64,000 nucleotides of DNA from Anisus vortex (taxonomy: Eukaryota > Mollusca > Gastropoda > Planorbidae). A program made the translations under genes and the position numbers. Positions 41,716-54,193 of this stretch are shown here, piece by piece; within the stretch, counting starts at the first letter, position 1, and every line of letters begins with the position of its first letter. The notes below the pieces were generated by a model. That model worked only from the letters and a program-made list of their open reading frames with translations, searched no databases and was not told the DNA's origin. The DNA is taken from contig OX421496.1 of the NCBI GenBank assembly GCA_949126835.1, forward strand, positions 19,601,844-19,665,843. Direction: 5' to 3'.

Positions 41716-42334
41716 CATATAGATCTAGGCCTACATACACACCTCTCCTTGTTTTGTCTGTAAGTGTGTTCGCTACACCGTACAAATTTACGGACTAATT
41801 AATTTTTCACCTACCGGAACCTTTCTTTCGTCATCTTCCCCTGCATGCATTTTATGGACACTTTAAAACTGCCTTTCTTGTTATTGCCTCGCCTATTATC
41901 CCCCACTCTCCCGGGCAGTTCGTGCCCCTGTCCCCCCCCCCCCCCCATCCACCACGGCTACGGCCATGGTTTAGGTATGCACTTCTTTTTTTTTTTTTTT
42001 TTTAAAGTAGGGCGTGCGTCAGTGAAGCCCCCTGGTGGATATTTTTTTATTTCATAAAGCCACCTGCAACTTCCACTAAAAGGTGAGTGTTTGGAAAAAA
42101 AATATATTAGTAAAAAATAAACCCAAACAATCACACACAAAATCGGTCCCAGCGTTTCATGAAACATTTGGGGAGGTGGTGGTGGGAGGTGGTGGGGTGA
42201 TAGTAGAAACGGTTCTTTTTTTTTTGTCATGTTTTTAAGACACCTGTTCTTCACAAAAGCACTAGCCTGCACTCGCTGTGTTCAAATAGTCGTGTGATAA
42301 ATTCAGATTATTACTGTAAGTGCTTTTTGGTTCG
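41716..42334. other. no gene recognised
   Basis: Unique, with a C-run (~41933-41946) and a T-run (~41985-42003). Confidence 0.5.
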
Positions 42335-42795
42335 TGTAGAAACAGTCTAATAGTCATCCTATGAACCATTATAGCTCAAATATCTACAGTCTAATAGTCT
42401 AATAGTCATCATATGAACCATTATAACTCAAATATCTACAGTCTAATAGTCATCATAAGAACCATTATAACTCAAATATCTACAGTCTAATAGTCTAATA
42501 GTCATCATATGAACCATTATAACTCAAATATCTACAGTCTAATAGTCTAATAGTCATCATATGAACCATTATAACTCAAATATCTACAGTCTAATAGTCT
42601 AATAGTCATCATATGAACCATTATAACTCAAATATCTACAGTCTAATAGTCTAATAGTCATCATATGAACCATTATAACTCAAATATCTACAGTCTAATA
42701 GTCTAATAGTCATCCTATGAACCATTATAACTCAAATATCTACAGTCTAATAGTCTAATAGTCATCATATGAACCATTATAGCTCAAATATCTAG
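42335..42795. repeat. 52-bp (42-bp variant) minisatellite, about 9 copies
   Basis: Unit: CTACAGTCTAATAGTCTAAT, then AGTCATCATATGAACCATTA and TAACTCAAATAT. One copy (near 42436-42478) lacks one TCTAATAG block and is 42 bases. The doubled TCTAATAG inside the unit is itself a 10-bp tandem duplication, so slippage there explains the length variant. Confidence 0.93.
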
Positions 42796-43506
42796 TTGAT
42801 GGTTAACAGCTTTTGTGCTTCTCCAGAAACTAACTCGGAAACAAACAGACAAAAAGTCAACGAAGATATCGATAACCGTTGATATGTTACTGTAGGGGTT
42901 TAGGTAGGAAATCATAAAGTGGATACACTATATACACTATACACTAGATGGAGAAAATTAAATTTATGCAGAACATGGAATTAAATTTGGGGGTGAGGGT
43001 GGGAGGGGGGCGTGAGGCGTTGGTGAAAATCGCAAATGGCTGAACGAAAAATCTAACTGGATAAGTTGAGAAATATCCATGAGCTTAACATGAAATCTTG
43101 ACAGATTTACGCGAATTACATCAGTAATTCAGTCGGGAAAACGTTGAAGGATATCAATAGGTAACAATCAAAGGTAGCAACTGGAAATCGTCAGGGCTTT
43201 GACCGAAATTCTTCGGGCTTTAATTGGAAATCGTCAGGATTTAACGGGAAATCTAAAACAACAAAGATTTCAAATGAAAATCAGAAGGTATATCACTCTT
43301 TTATATGGCTATGATAACACTGACTAATGCCTATTGGTGGCCCCTTGGGGAGGGAAGGGATGATTACTGGTCGATTCAATAAATAAGCTGGAACCTCTTA
43401 AGTAGCTTATCATCAATCGCCTAGTTATTTATTACCACTCGCGTGAATAAAATTTCCTGCAAGACTTACATTTAAAAAAAATAAAAAATAAACACATTAT
43501 TATTTA
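42796..43506. other. no gene recognised
   Basis: Unique sequence with a loose AAATCGTCAGGGCTTTGACC-type repetition at 43180-43260. Confidence 0.45.
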
Positions 43507-43772
43507 TTACTCTATGGGCATGGTGACCGAGCGGCAGCGCGTTGGGCTGGCGTATCGAAGGTCCTTGGTTCAAATCCTGGTGAAGGTTAGATACGATTTT
43601 TTCTTTGTGAGCTGGCGGTGTCCCTGACTCTACCCAGCTCTGATGGGTACCTGACATTAGTTAGGGTGAAGTAAAGTCGTCTGGATATTGTGCTGACCAC
43701 ACATCCCCTAGTATGCCGTGAACGCTGCTTCACCGACTCTATGATCAATTTAGTCAGAAGGGTACTTTACTT
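43507..43772 (+). mobile_element. SINE-A, near full length
   Basis: The clearest SINE-A copy. A-box-like GTGACCGAGCGGCAGCG at ~43520, B box GGTTCAAATCC at ~43566, body with TGTCCCTGACTCTACCCAGC and TACCTGACATTAG, and 3' end TATGATCAATTTAGTCAGAAG and GGTACTTTACTTAC. The head is tRNA-derived, so pol III transcription is expected. A 61-codon minus frame is a by-product. Confidence 0.85.
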
Positions 43773-44040
43773 ACTATCCATTACCAGTACTAAACAATGT
43801 ATATTTAATACTATTATTTTTTTAATGGAGCTATTGGAGAGATGAACTGGGTCCTTTGGTATTTGTTTGGGAACTATTGCAAGCTTTTTAGCAATAAGAC
43901 GACCCACTAATTTGAAGCTTTGAAAAGTTGTATTGCTATTTATACGAATGGTATCCACGACTGAAACGAATCTTACGTTTTACCCTTGACTTGTACCTTT
44001 TCATATTTTGCATTTATTACATGAAACTTTAGCTTTTAAG
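43773..44040. other. no gene recognised
   Basis: Unique AT-rich sequence. Confidence 0.4.
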
Positions 44041-44400
44041 TAACATGACTGCTATTCTATGACTCTTACCTTTCAGCTACGTGACTCTTACTTTTCAGAT
44101 ACAGGACTCTTACCGTTCTGTTAAATGACTCTTAAAACGTCTCAGTTCTATGACAATTACGCTTCAGCAACATGACTCTTAGCTTTCAGCTACATGACTC
44201 TTACGTTTCGGTTCTGTGACTCTTGCTTTTCTGTTATATGACTCTTAGCTTTCAGTTATATGACTCTTAGCTTTCAGTTATATGACTTATAACTTCTTAG
44301 TTCTAAAGAGAGTTACTCTTTAGCAGCATGACTACTACCTTTCAGCTACATGACTTTTATCTTTTTAATTCCCTGACGCTTACCCGTTCATTAACATAAC
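44041..44400. repeat. degenerate ~22-bp minisatellite
   Basis: Units of the form ATATGACTCTTAGCTTTCAG plus TT. The middle copies (44222-44290) are nearly perfect and outer ones diverged. Confidence 0.85.
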
Positions 44401-45581
44401 TCTCGGGTTGTATAACCCTTCTGGTCTACTAGCAGTTCAAGTGACCTTCATGTCGGACAAGCTCATTTGACTGCCGTAGGCCTATAGCATGCATATTTAT
44501 ACATGTAACTCGCCACGCCTGTGTTCCATCCGTGCAGTTGTCTGACCTATATTTAGGTGCATGCAGTCATACTAATTGCGATGAAAGGAATAAAAAGAAT
44601 TACATCAATCAATTAGTTGCACAATCATGAAAGCATTACTGGTCATACGCATACATGATGAGAGAACACATAGAGAGGGAGAGATAGAGAGAAAGAGAGA
44701 GATAGAGGGGAGGAGAGAGAGAGGGAGAAGTACTTGCATCAACCTTGTGTATTAATACTAATTGCATTATTTCAAGTATTACCATTGCCTTAATGCTTTC
44801 TGAGCGTAATGGGGGCGAAATGGAAGGCGCTTGATAAAGACTTACTTAGTTGGCTTATTACAGATTCATTGTCAATGTTATATCCAACACCCCAAAAATC
44901 AAACACACTAAATGCCTAAATGAGTACTATATCTGCAAATTGGCAGTTTGTATCTGATGCCACTCACCTAAAAAGAGGAAAGTGGCAAACATTTGGGACA
45001 ATATTATGGCATGACGAGAGGGTGCTGAGGGTGTTTATATACTTTGTGAACGTCAAAAAGATAAATATGTTTATTAAAATATTTATAGTTCTGATTTTCA
45101 ATGGCGTAAGGGAAGGAGTGTGGAAATAGTGCATTGTATGGGTGCTGGGGAGGGGGGGGGGGGTGAAGACTTGTGACATCATATTAAAATGTGGGGTGAG
45201 GGGAGGCTTTAAAAAAATACTTTTTCTTACAAGTGGTGATGGAGGGTGTCGGAGTGTAAAATTTTGCAGAAATCGCGTGGCGTCATTTATGGACGGCTCC
45301 GAAACTAACAATAAAAAACAAACAAACTTTAAGCCAGCTATCAGTTGCGCGTGATCCGAAGCGGGCCTCTCTGCCAGAAAATTTCATACGCGTTGATGCG
45401 CAGAGGACGCCCCCCTGGTGGTACACTTAAAACGATCCATAAAGAAGAAAGGTAGTCAAAGAAAGCTGGAAATCCCATGAATAGTACTAAAATTAACTGG
45501 GTTTAGTGTGTGAAAAATTGTTATATGTTCTGGGCATTATGTCTGCTGTCATAAGTTACTATAATTTGTTTACACAATACA
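44401..45581. other. no gene recognised
   Basis: Unique, with a GA-rich tract (44668-44730) and a G-run (~45150). Minus frame 44964-45311 is low-complexity Pro/Thr. Confidence 0.45.
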
Positions 45582-45872
45582 TTGCTGGTGAGCAGAAGGT
45601 TCTTGGTTCGAATCAAGGTGAAGGCTAGAATTTGTTCCCGGGACTGGAAGGTGTCCCTGAATCTCTCTACTTCATCTTGGTTTACTGTGGAGTCAGACCA
45701 GTCTACCCAGCTCTGGTTGGTCCATGACATTAGTTGGGGGTAAAGTAAAGGCAGCCTGGCATTGTGCTGGCCACACAATCCCCTAGTGTACCATGGCCAC
45801 AGAAACTGGTGAACGCTGCCTCACCGGCCCTATGATTAATTTGGTCCGACGGGACACTTTACTTACACACTA
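45582..45872 (+). mobile_element. SINE-A, 5' truncated with a ~30-bp extra segment
   Basis: Begins just before the B box (GGTTCGAATCAAGG) and runs through the body to GGTCCGACGGGACACTTTAC. Between CCCTGAATCTC and CAGCTCTGGTTGGTCC it carries extra sequence (TACTTCATCTTGGTTTACTG and flanks) missing from the other copies. The A box is not visible. Confidence 0.8.
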
Positions 45873-45969
45873 CATTTTTGAAATAAGTCAACATCGTTTG
45901 CAAACGGAAAATATCTCTATAAAACTAAATCAAAATGTGCCTCCCTTTCACCACCATCCCTCATTAGCC

Positions 45970-46180
45970 TAAGTAGAGGGGAGATAGAGAGGTGCGCCCT
46001 CCAAGGCCCCAAAATTTTTAAAAGGCGCCAAACTGACATTATTATAATTATTCTCTGCGTATGTAAGTTTATTACTAAATGAAAACTTATGCTACATTTT
46101 AAATTGGGTTGCGATTATTTCGAAGCCCGCCCCATGCACCCCGGGTTGCCATTGTCCATATTTACGCCACTTATCCGAGG
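45970..46180. mobile_element. possible hAT-type MITE remnant
   Basis: Contains GGCGCCAAAC and a TAAATGAAAAC block loosely like 14410-14626. It ends in TTTACGCCACT, the complement of AGTGGCGTAAA, like the CAGTGGCGTAGCTA TIR. The left end is unclear. Confidence 0.35.
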
Positions 46181-46249
46181 ACGCCCATGAATAAAAATGA
46201 GTAAAAACGTCTAGGATAAGGTATATCCATGTACAGTACAAAGCATTTT

Positions 46250-47585
46250 AGACTTATTTAGCCTTTACGTATATACACGTATTTAGACTTATTTAGCCTT
46301 TACGTATATACACGTATTTAGACTTATTTAGCCTTTACGTATATACACGTATTTAGACTTATTTAGCCTTTACGTATATACACGTATTTAGACTTATTTA
46401 GCCTTTACGTATATACACGTATTTAGACTTATTTAGCCTTTACGTATATACACGTATTTAGACTTATTTAGCCTTTACGTATATACACGTATTTAGACTT
46501 ATTTAGCCTTTACGTATATACACGTATTTAGACTTATTTAGCCTTTACGTATATACACGTATTTAGACTTATTTAGCCTTTACGTATATACACGTATTTA
46601 GACTTATTTAGCCTTTACGTATATACACGTATTTAGACTTATTTAGCCTTTACGTATATACACGTATTTAGACTTATTTAGCCTTTACGTATACACACGT
46701 ATTTAGACTTATTTAGCCTTTACGTATATACACGTATTTAGACTTATTTAGCCTTTACGTATATACACGTATTTAGACTTATTTAGCCTTTACGTATATA
46801 CACGTATTTAGACTTATTTAGCCTTTACGTATATACACGTATTTAGACTTATTTAGCCTTTACGTATATACACGTATTTAGACTTATTTAGCCTTTACGT
46901 ATATACACGTATTTAGACTTATTTAGCCTTTACGTATATACACGTATTTAGACTTATTTAGCCTTTACGTATATACACGTATTTAGACTTATTTAGCCTT
47001 TACGTATATACACGTATTTAGACTTATTTAGCCTTTACGTATATACACGTATTTAGACTTATTTAGCCTTTACGTATATACACGTATTTAGACTTATTTA
47101 GCCTTTACGTATATACACGTATTTAGACTTATTTAGCCTTTACGTATATACACGTATTTAGACTTATTTAGCCTTTACGTATATACACGTATTTAGACTT
47201 ATTTAGCCTTTACGTATATACACGTATTTAGACTTATTTAGCCTTTACGTATATACACGTATTTAGACTTATTTAGCCTTTACCTATATATACACGTATT
47301 TAGACTTATTTAGCCTTTACGTATATACACGTATTTAGACTTATTTAGCCTTTACCTATATATACACGTATTTAGACTTATTTAGCCTTTACGTATATAC
47401 ACGTATTTAGACTTATTTAGCCTTTACGTATATACACGTATTTAGACTTATTTAGCCTTTACGTATATACACGTATTTATACTTATTTATCCTTTACGTA
47501 TATACACGTATTTAGACTTATTTAGCCTTTACCTATATATACACGTATTTAGACTTATTTAGCCTTTACGTACATACACGTATTT
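46250..47585. repeat. 35-bp minisatellite, about 38 copies, highly uniform
   Basis: Unit: GTATTTAGACTTATTTAGCC then TTTACGTATATACAC, starts 35 apart. Most copies are identical. Near the right end a 37-bp variant with TACCTATATATACAC appears three times (47283, 47355 and 47532 region), spaced by normal units. The element ACGTATATACACGT is a near-palindrome in each unit. Unrelated to the 35-bp array at 774. Confidence 0.95.
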
Positions 47586-48554
47586 TCTTTACATCTCAAC
47601 GTTTTACTTTACAAGTGGATAAATTATGTACATATTATTATGTTTATACAGTATTTTAAAGGACTGCCCTCCACTCAAAATTAGTTAATCCTTGACATGT
47701 GAGCTTTTACAGTAATAATGTATAGACCCTCGAAGGGGAGGGGGGTTGTAGCTGTAAACAAGAATAAATATTCCAGATGGAACCACTATTTCCTGATAAA
47801 CTCTGCCTATTACAAAAAAAAGGCATCAAAGCTTTCGGACATCCGTAAAGAGCATAAATCTCAACATTTGTGTCTCTGTATGTTTGGAAACATCTTTCAG
47901 AGATGAACCTTAAATTCTCAATCACTGGGACAGTGAAGAAAATATTTGTATCTCAAAATGGTTAGGTTGGCATCGCTATTGCAGGTGTATATTTATATGC
48001 CTACTGTTGCTAAGGAACATATGGCGAAGCAATGTTTACACAAGCTCTACGCTTGAGAAAACAACAAGAAAAAACATGCAGTTTTAAAAAATCATATTTA
48101 AAACATGGGTGTGAGTTAGAGTGACCTTCCACTAACTACATAATTAAACGGAACAATTTTGAAAACTCAAGTTATTTTTTTGAAATTTCACTTTTTCGGT
48201 GAACTACAACTTTGGACGCTATTTGAAGTGTTAATTATTCATCTTGTTTATAGCTTTAAAACTACATGTAAAACAAACAAATTAAAACGAAACAAACAAA
48301 TTACAACACTTACATACAAAATACAAACACAAAAGACGACCACATAAAAATACAACAAAATTAAAAAATTAAAATCCTTTATATCAATTTTTGTAATGTA
48401 ATGCATCAAGCTTTCCAAACCTTTTGCTCTTCGCCACTCTCAAAAAAAGAAACACACACAATTAAAACTAGTAAGTAAATAGACCTACAGATCTAAATGA
48501 TTTTGAAATAAAGGGAACTCATTTAGCTGCATAATAAAAAAAAATATATATATA
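47586..48554. other. no gene recognised
   Basis: AT-rich unique sequence; two overlapping short frames near 47707-47925 have no motif. Confidence 0.45.
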
Positions 48555-49330
48555 TCCTCAATAGACTTAAACCTATGGCTGAGGAATTACTGGCAGAGGA
48601 ACAGGCAGGTTTCAGCCCAGGCAGAGGCCAATTGAGCAGATTTTCAAATGTCGCCTGCTCATTGAAAAACACCTACAACATCAACGCGAACTTTATCATA
48701 ACTTTATAGACTTCAAGAAAGCCTTTGACCGTTTATGGCATGAGGGACTATGGCAAGTGATGAGAAGCTACAACATTGAAGAATGGCTGGTACAGGCGAT
48801 CGAAGCCCTCTACAATCAGGCGAGCAGTGCAGTTCAACTCAATAGTTGTATAAGGGACTTCTTCAAAATTTCAATTGGAGTCCGTCAATGTTGTATTCTT
48901 TCGCCAGTCTTGTTCAATATCTTGCAAGAAAAGGATATCGACCTGTTTTCTGGGAGCAACAAAGAACTACAAGAGCTCACAGACAAGCTTGAGATCAGGG
49001 GCAAATTTAATGGAAATGAGCTCAGAAAAATAAAGGAAAATAATTATCAACACAACAGATGCCAGAAGTGCAAACATTATAATGAACCGAAAACAACTAG
49101 AAGAAGTAAAGAATTTCAAATATCTAGGAGCCATTCTATTCGAAGACGGAAGCTGTGAGGCAGAAATTCGAGCCAGGATTCGGTCAGCAATGGCGGCAAT
49201 GGCTAGACTAAACAAAATCTGGTCCAGCACGGAGCCCTTGTGAAAACCATTGTTCTGGACGGATGTGAGCCCTGGACACTGCTAGCAGCCAGTGAAAACA
49301 AGTTACAGGCATTCGAAAATAAATAGGCAG
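48555..49330 (+). pseudogene. LINE RT fragment with active site deleted
   Basis: In several frames the sequence reads LNRLKPMAEELLAEEQAGF, FIDFKKAFDRLWHEGLWQVM, YNIEEWLVQAIEALYNQASS, IGVRQCCILSPVLFNI, then DIDLFSGSNKELQELTDKLE and FKYLGAILFEDGSCEAEI, ending WTLLAASENKLQAFENK. The family is RTE-like/endonuclease-reverse transcriptase type. The segment between VLFNI and DIDLF, where FADD should be, is deleted, and further frameshifts follow. No 3' tail is seen. Distinct from the RTE-like copy at 9.7 kb in sequence. Confidence 0.75.
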
Positions 49331-52300
49331 AAAATGGTTCAACTAACATTCCAAAGATAAGTTCGTATACAACTTATACAAGACAGTTTTGCGAAGTTAA
49401 CATACATGATATACAAACAAAAACAACTTATAAACCAATTACAAATAAACTACAACAAAAAACACATTGAATGAATAAAGTTTGTTAATCACTTAAGACC
49501 CCCCCCCCTTTTTCCTATTTTTCTTCTTACAGCCCGTCCCTTCACCTTATAACAAAAATGGTGAAGTGACTTGCTAAGTGAATTAGTTGTGTTATAGATG
49601 AATGCTGTGATACGCGTCACTGATGCGGCAATGATAAAGTGAAGACATTTAGGAATATCATCTGTGTGGCTACACACGCACGTGTGTGCCTACGTGTTCG
49701 GCTTATCTACGAGCTGCCTCTATTATATTGATTGAAGACACCTGCAATATAATGAACAACAACTAAAGCAGTACATTACTGGTACATGTCTGAACCGTCT
49801 TTCGCCTTGGCATTATCTATACGCAGGAGAAGTTTGTTATGCAACCATTCAAAAGATTGGTTTCAAACAAGCCAAACCCCAGTGGTTCTGGGTTCGAGAC
49901 ACGCTGTTATTTTTTTTTTCTGAAGATACTTCCCTAACTTTACTCGGTCCGATGGGAGTCTTCAAATAAAAAATAGTTACTATATAAAAATACAAACAGT
50001 TTATGTTAGCGCCTCCTCCCCTGAAATGTAGGCGTCGAAAGCGCCACCTCTGAAGACTTCAATTCTACAGACCAGTGAGAGACATATGACGTACAAGATG
50101 GCCTCATATTGGCCAGAAACAAAAGAAACTTACTAAGGTAAACGTGTCAAATAATTTAACTCCCTCTGCCTGTAGGGGTGCCGTGAGGTTTGAAACAGTA
50201 TGCAGGCGTAAATAATTTTTTCTTTGTATTTTTATTCTACCGATAGGATGTGTGGTCGTTGCAATAACAAATGGGAGACTTTTTGAATTCATAACTAATC
50301 ATAACTATAACCAAGTCCAGAACATGGCCTTGATAGAAAAAAAAAAGCTCCACCCCCCCCCTCCCCTTCCACTCTTTTTGCCTGTAAACGAATCTGCATA
50401 CATAATAACACATACCGGCAAAGCTCTGTTAGTTATGCATGTCTGGGCATGGCATATTTAAGAGCTGGCTGCAAGGTTTGAATCATAAAGTCTATGTTAT
50501 TCTTTTATTTTTTTTAAATTTTTTTTTTGTTAGTGACGCGACATTCAAATAATCAAATTGTTCCGACATAGCCAGGATGCTGTAAATGTCCCTTGGCCAT
50601 TGACACATGAGTAACCATAGAGATTGAGGCCCAACTGTGCCTGTTCCGCCTAGGTGGAAACCATATACACACAAATACACACACAAATACAAACACATAT
50701 GAATACAGAGATAAATGATTATTTTTGTGTGTTAAATGATAATTATGCCTTTCCTAAAAAAAAAAAAAACTGTTGGTATTGCAATTTTTAAAGTTTTTAG
50801 TTTACATATGGACGTTGTTCCATTCTGGGAAAATGTCCTGGGGACGCCCATGCTACCAACTGATGAAATACGGATAATTAAATAACTGCCCATGGCATTT
50901 AAGAAGCCGAACATATTAATGGCATGCGAGCCAGCACGCACACACAGACACACACACAAACAAACAAACACGTACACACACACGCACTTGCACCAATGAT
51001 CACACTCACATACACAAAGGTAGACTACATAAGATAAAAAAAAAGGTGAGCGGTAAGTTTTTTTTATTTTTTAAACGCGTGCCCGCCTCGGTCTTTCTCT
51101 CACTGGATGTTCTCGTCACAGGAAGTTGTTAAATCTCCCTTTGAACACATGTGGCTAATTTGGCCGGAACAGATGGTTTTATTATCGCCGCCCCTGTTTC
51201 TGGCATACATGACTAAATAGAGGGGATGCAGAGCCTTCGCCCTTCATGCACCCGTAGACTTTAGGGATACCAAACTAAGGTAGGGTGGGGTGGGGGGATT
51301 CTGGGGATCCACCTAAATCTTCCCTTTTATGAAAACCCGGTGTATGAAATATGAACAAGAAACACGTTGGGCTAAATGTTCTCTATCTCTTCAGAAATTG
51401 GTTGTAGGTAAGAACCGATGGGGCCATATTTAGTTGAGGTGGGGAGGGGTTCGAGAGATGAACTGCCAAGCATCCACCAATGTGGGGGACATTAGCAGGG
51501 AATGGAACCTGGGCGTGCGAATAGGGTTGGAGTAAGGTTGGGATAGATTAGTTTGGCCGTTACCTAGGCTGAACCATTTATATAAATAGGTTATAGGTCT
51601 GCCTATGACTGGTACTATTCGGTGTTTAATATGTGCGTTTCTCACCTGTACAATTATCAGAAAGATGTATATGTTTAACAGCCCAATCACCTGCCATGAC
51701 CTACTAATGCTATTCATTTCCATAATGCTTTCGGTACATTTATAGTTTGTACCTACGGTCACCTTTTCCAATACAGAAAGGTGTTCTTTATATTCTACAG
51801 TTCTATTTGGCCAATATATTTCTTCTGAACAGTTTTACTTTATCATTTGCTGCCTTTGTTTTCTGCAATTTTATTTATCATACATCTATTTTCTGATCAG
51901 TTTTACATGCAAGTCTAAGACTTTTTTTTTGTACCTTACATTTGGCTTTTAGTCAAACCCATTTTAATCAATGGCCTCTTTTTCTTCGTTATGCTGCCCT
52001 GCGAGGCATATTTTCCGGATCTCTTCTCATTTAATACAAATATTATTTAAACTGCTATATATCTAAATAAATTATTCAAATTTCGTATAAATTCAATATA
52101 TATATTATGTTGTTGTTTTTTTTTGGGGGTGTAAATGTGTATGTGTTTTACGTGCACTCTATATTAAATTCCAAAGATTTTTTTTTGCTGTTTATTTTTA
52201 ATGTTTAAAGGTCTTTATAAAAACAAATATTTTGTTTCCCCGTTGCCTTTCATGTTTTGAAAAAACTTTAAACTGTATTGAACCTATTTATTCAAAGAAA

Positions 52301-53634
52301 AAATTAACCCAAATTTTAATTTGTTTTTTTTTCCTGCATACTTTTTTTTATTGCTTTCTTTAAGAGTCGTCATTTCTGTGGCCGAAATCAAAGCAAGAAA
52401 TCTGGTTACACATCCATTCACGCACCAGCTAATATTCTTTTAACCGGCTTTTAGCAAGCGATAATAATATTTGCTGCGATACCCGTAGCAGAATGAGAAC
52501 GAGGACATTTTCCTGCAGGGCTTCTAGCAGACGACGAAAACTCGTGACGAAGCCTATATATTTTGTTTAAAGACTAAAGAACTGACCTATTATTTGCACT
52601 GAAATATTTTGACCTCTCTTGTGAGAGATCGGCAAAACCTCAAGATTGCTTCGCAGATTTCTTTTCATGCGCGAGAAGTCCGCGTGGCCAGGTGTCGCAC
52701 AGATTAAAAAGAAAGAAAAAAAAAACACACACGAAGGTTTGATCGGGTACACCTTCTTTGCTTTTTAAGTAGTCTAGCTGTCGAGAGGTGCGGTGAAAAT
52801 CTTTTTTTTTTCATCGTCAAAGAAAAAATACATATTTATAGTTATAATAGAAAAGCTCTCTCTCTCTCTCTCTTTTTTTAAACCCGGCCGTTTAAAGAAA
52901 TATTTTTTGCGTCAATTTATTACAAAATTATTTTAAAAAAAAATCAAAACCAAAAGAGCTTTTTTGTAGCCTCGATACCAGCAAGTTGACACAAACACTC
53001 GCTTTTCATTTTACTTTAAGTGTGTGTGTGTGTGTCGTTTTCAAAGACACATCTAGTCTACAGAAATCGGGGGGAAAAAAAGGGATGGGGGAGGGGGTGG
53101 GGGCTACACTCCTGTAGACCAGAACAAGTCAATATTTGAACGGCAGTGCTGATCAAAAACTGTGAAGTGTTTGGGCCCCGAGGAGAGTGGGGTGGAAAAT
53201 AATAAAAAGGAAGGGAGAGGGGATGTGAGGTAAAACGGATACATTTTTATGAGACCTACCAGTAGTTGAAAAAAAAAAGGGGGGGGGGGGGGAGGGGGCG
53301 TCTTTTTTTTTTAAAGGAAATTTTTATTTCTATATAGTTGGTTAAAGTTCACAGGCCTGGAAAGATAGGCATTTTCAACACCATATTCAATTGTGCGAGT
53401 TGGTATGTTAGCCGCAGAAGGTATCGGAACACCTTTGCCGTATGTCTGTGTATGTGCGTGCGTGCGTGCGTGTGTGTTTTTATTTTTAGAGCGAGAACAA
53501 GTCTTTGGAACATTTTCACTTAGAATTAAAAAGCGTTCGGGAAAACCATAGATCTATGGCAAAATACTGAGGGGAAAAAGCGGTGACTACGAAAAATCCC
53601 TTATGTATTGCAAGGATCTGATTCATAAAGTATT
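49331..53634. other. no gene recognised; simple tracts
   Basis: About 4.3 kb without a supported gene. It contains C-, T- and G-runs (49499, 50511, 53280), CA-rich spots (50670-50700, 50938-50985), (CT)n at 52856-52872 and (GT)n at 53020-53034. Short frames (for example 51430-51771 minus, 113 codons) have no recognisable domain. Confidence 0.45.
49880..49972 (+). mobile_element. possible diverged SINE-A fragment
   Basis: GGTTCTGGGTTCGAGACACG (B-box-like) is followed, after a T-run, by TTCCCTAACTTTACTCGGTC CGATGGG. This parallels the SINE-A body TGTCCCTGACTCTACCCAGC TCTGATGGG. The rest is missing. Confidence 0.4.
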
Positions 53635-53828
53635 AAATTCTAGCTTAGAAATACAATATAGATCTAGATCATATATATCTAATTGAACACTCTAGCTTAG
53701 ATTTACAACACAGATAGCTAATAGAATACTCTAGCATAGAAATACAATATGGATCTATATATATCTTATTGAATACTCTACCTTAGATATATAACACAGA
53801 TAGCTAATTGAATACTCTAGCTTAGATA
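53635..53828. repeat. short dimeric tandem repeat (~39 + ~46 bp)
   Basis: AATACTCTAGCTTAGA-type starts recur at ~53690, 53729, 53775 and 53814 with alternating spacers (ACACAGATAGCTAAT versus ATATGGATCTATATATATC). It ends at the hAT-A left target duplication. Confidence 0.75.
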
Positions 53829-53986
53829 GGTTATACCAGGGATCGGCAACCTAAGTAACGCCTGCTGCTTGGCACGCAGAGCGATTTTCAGTGGCACGCC
53901 AATGAGATCTCCCAGAAGGAGATTTTTCAATGCAAACTTTAATATAAAAATCACGCTGTATGTCGAGTATTTAAGTTCAGAAAAGT

Positions 53987-54193
53987 TTGTGTGTAAAGAT
54001 CTCATCATTGGACTTTCGATCTGTGATTGAATCTATTGTTAAAATAGTCGATTTTATAGCTTCTCACCTTTTATTGATTTACAGGCAATTCAAGTCTATT
54101 CTACAAGAAAGTGATACTGAATATAGAGATCTGCTGTTACACACATTGTTTGTTACATTAGATGAGGTTAAGTCTTGGATAATTGACTGTTGA
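53987..54193 (+). pseudogene. hAT transposase-like remnant in hAT-A copy 2
   Basis: A 68-codon frame nearly identical to that in copy 1: SLDFRSVIESIVKIVDFI and YRQFKSILQESDTEYRDLL, then LLHTLFVTLDEVKSWIIDC. The similarity to HRQFKSLLEE and DSEYGDLL of GTF2IRD2/ZBED-type hAT proteins is clearer here (YRQFK). No catalytic or dimerisation region follows. Confidence 0.6.
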
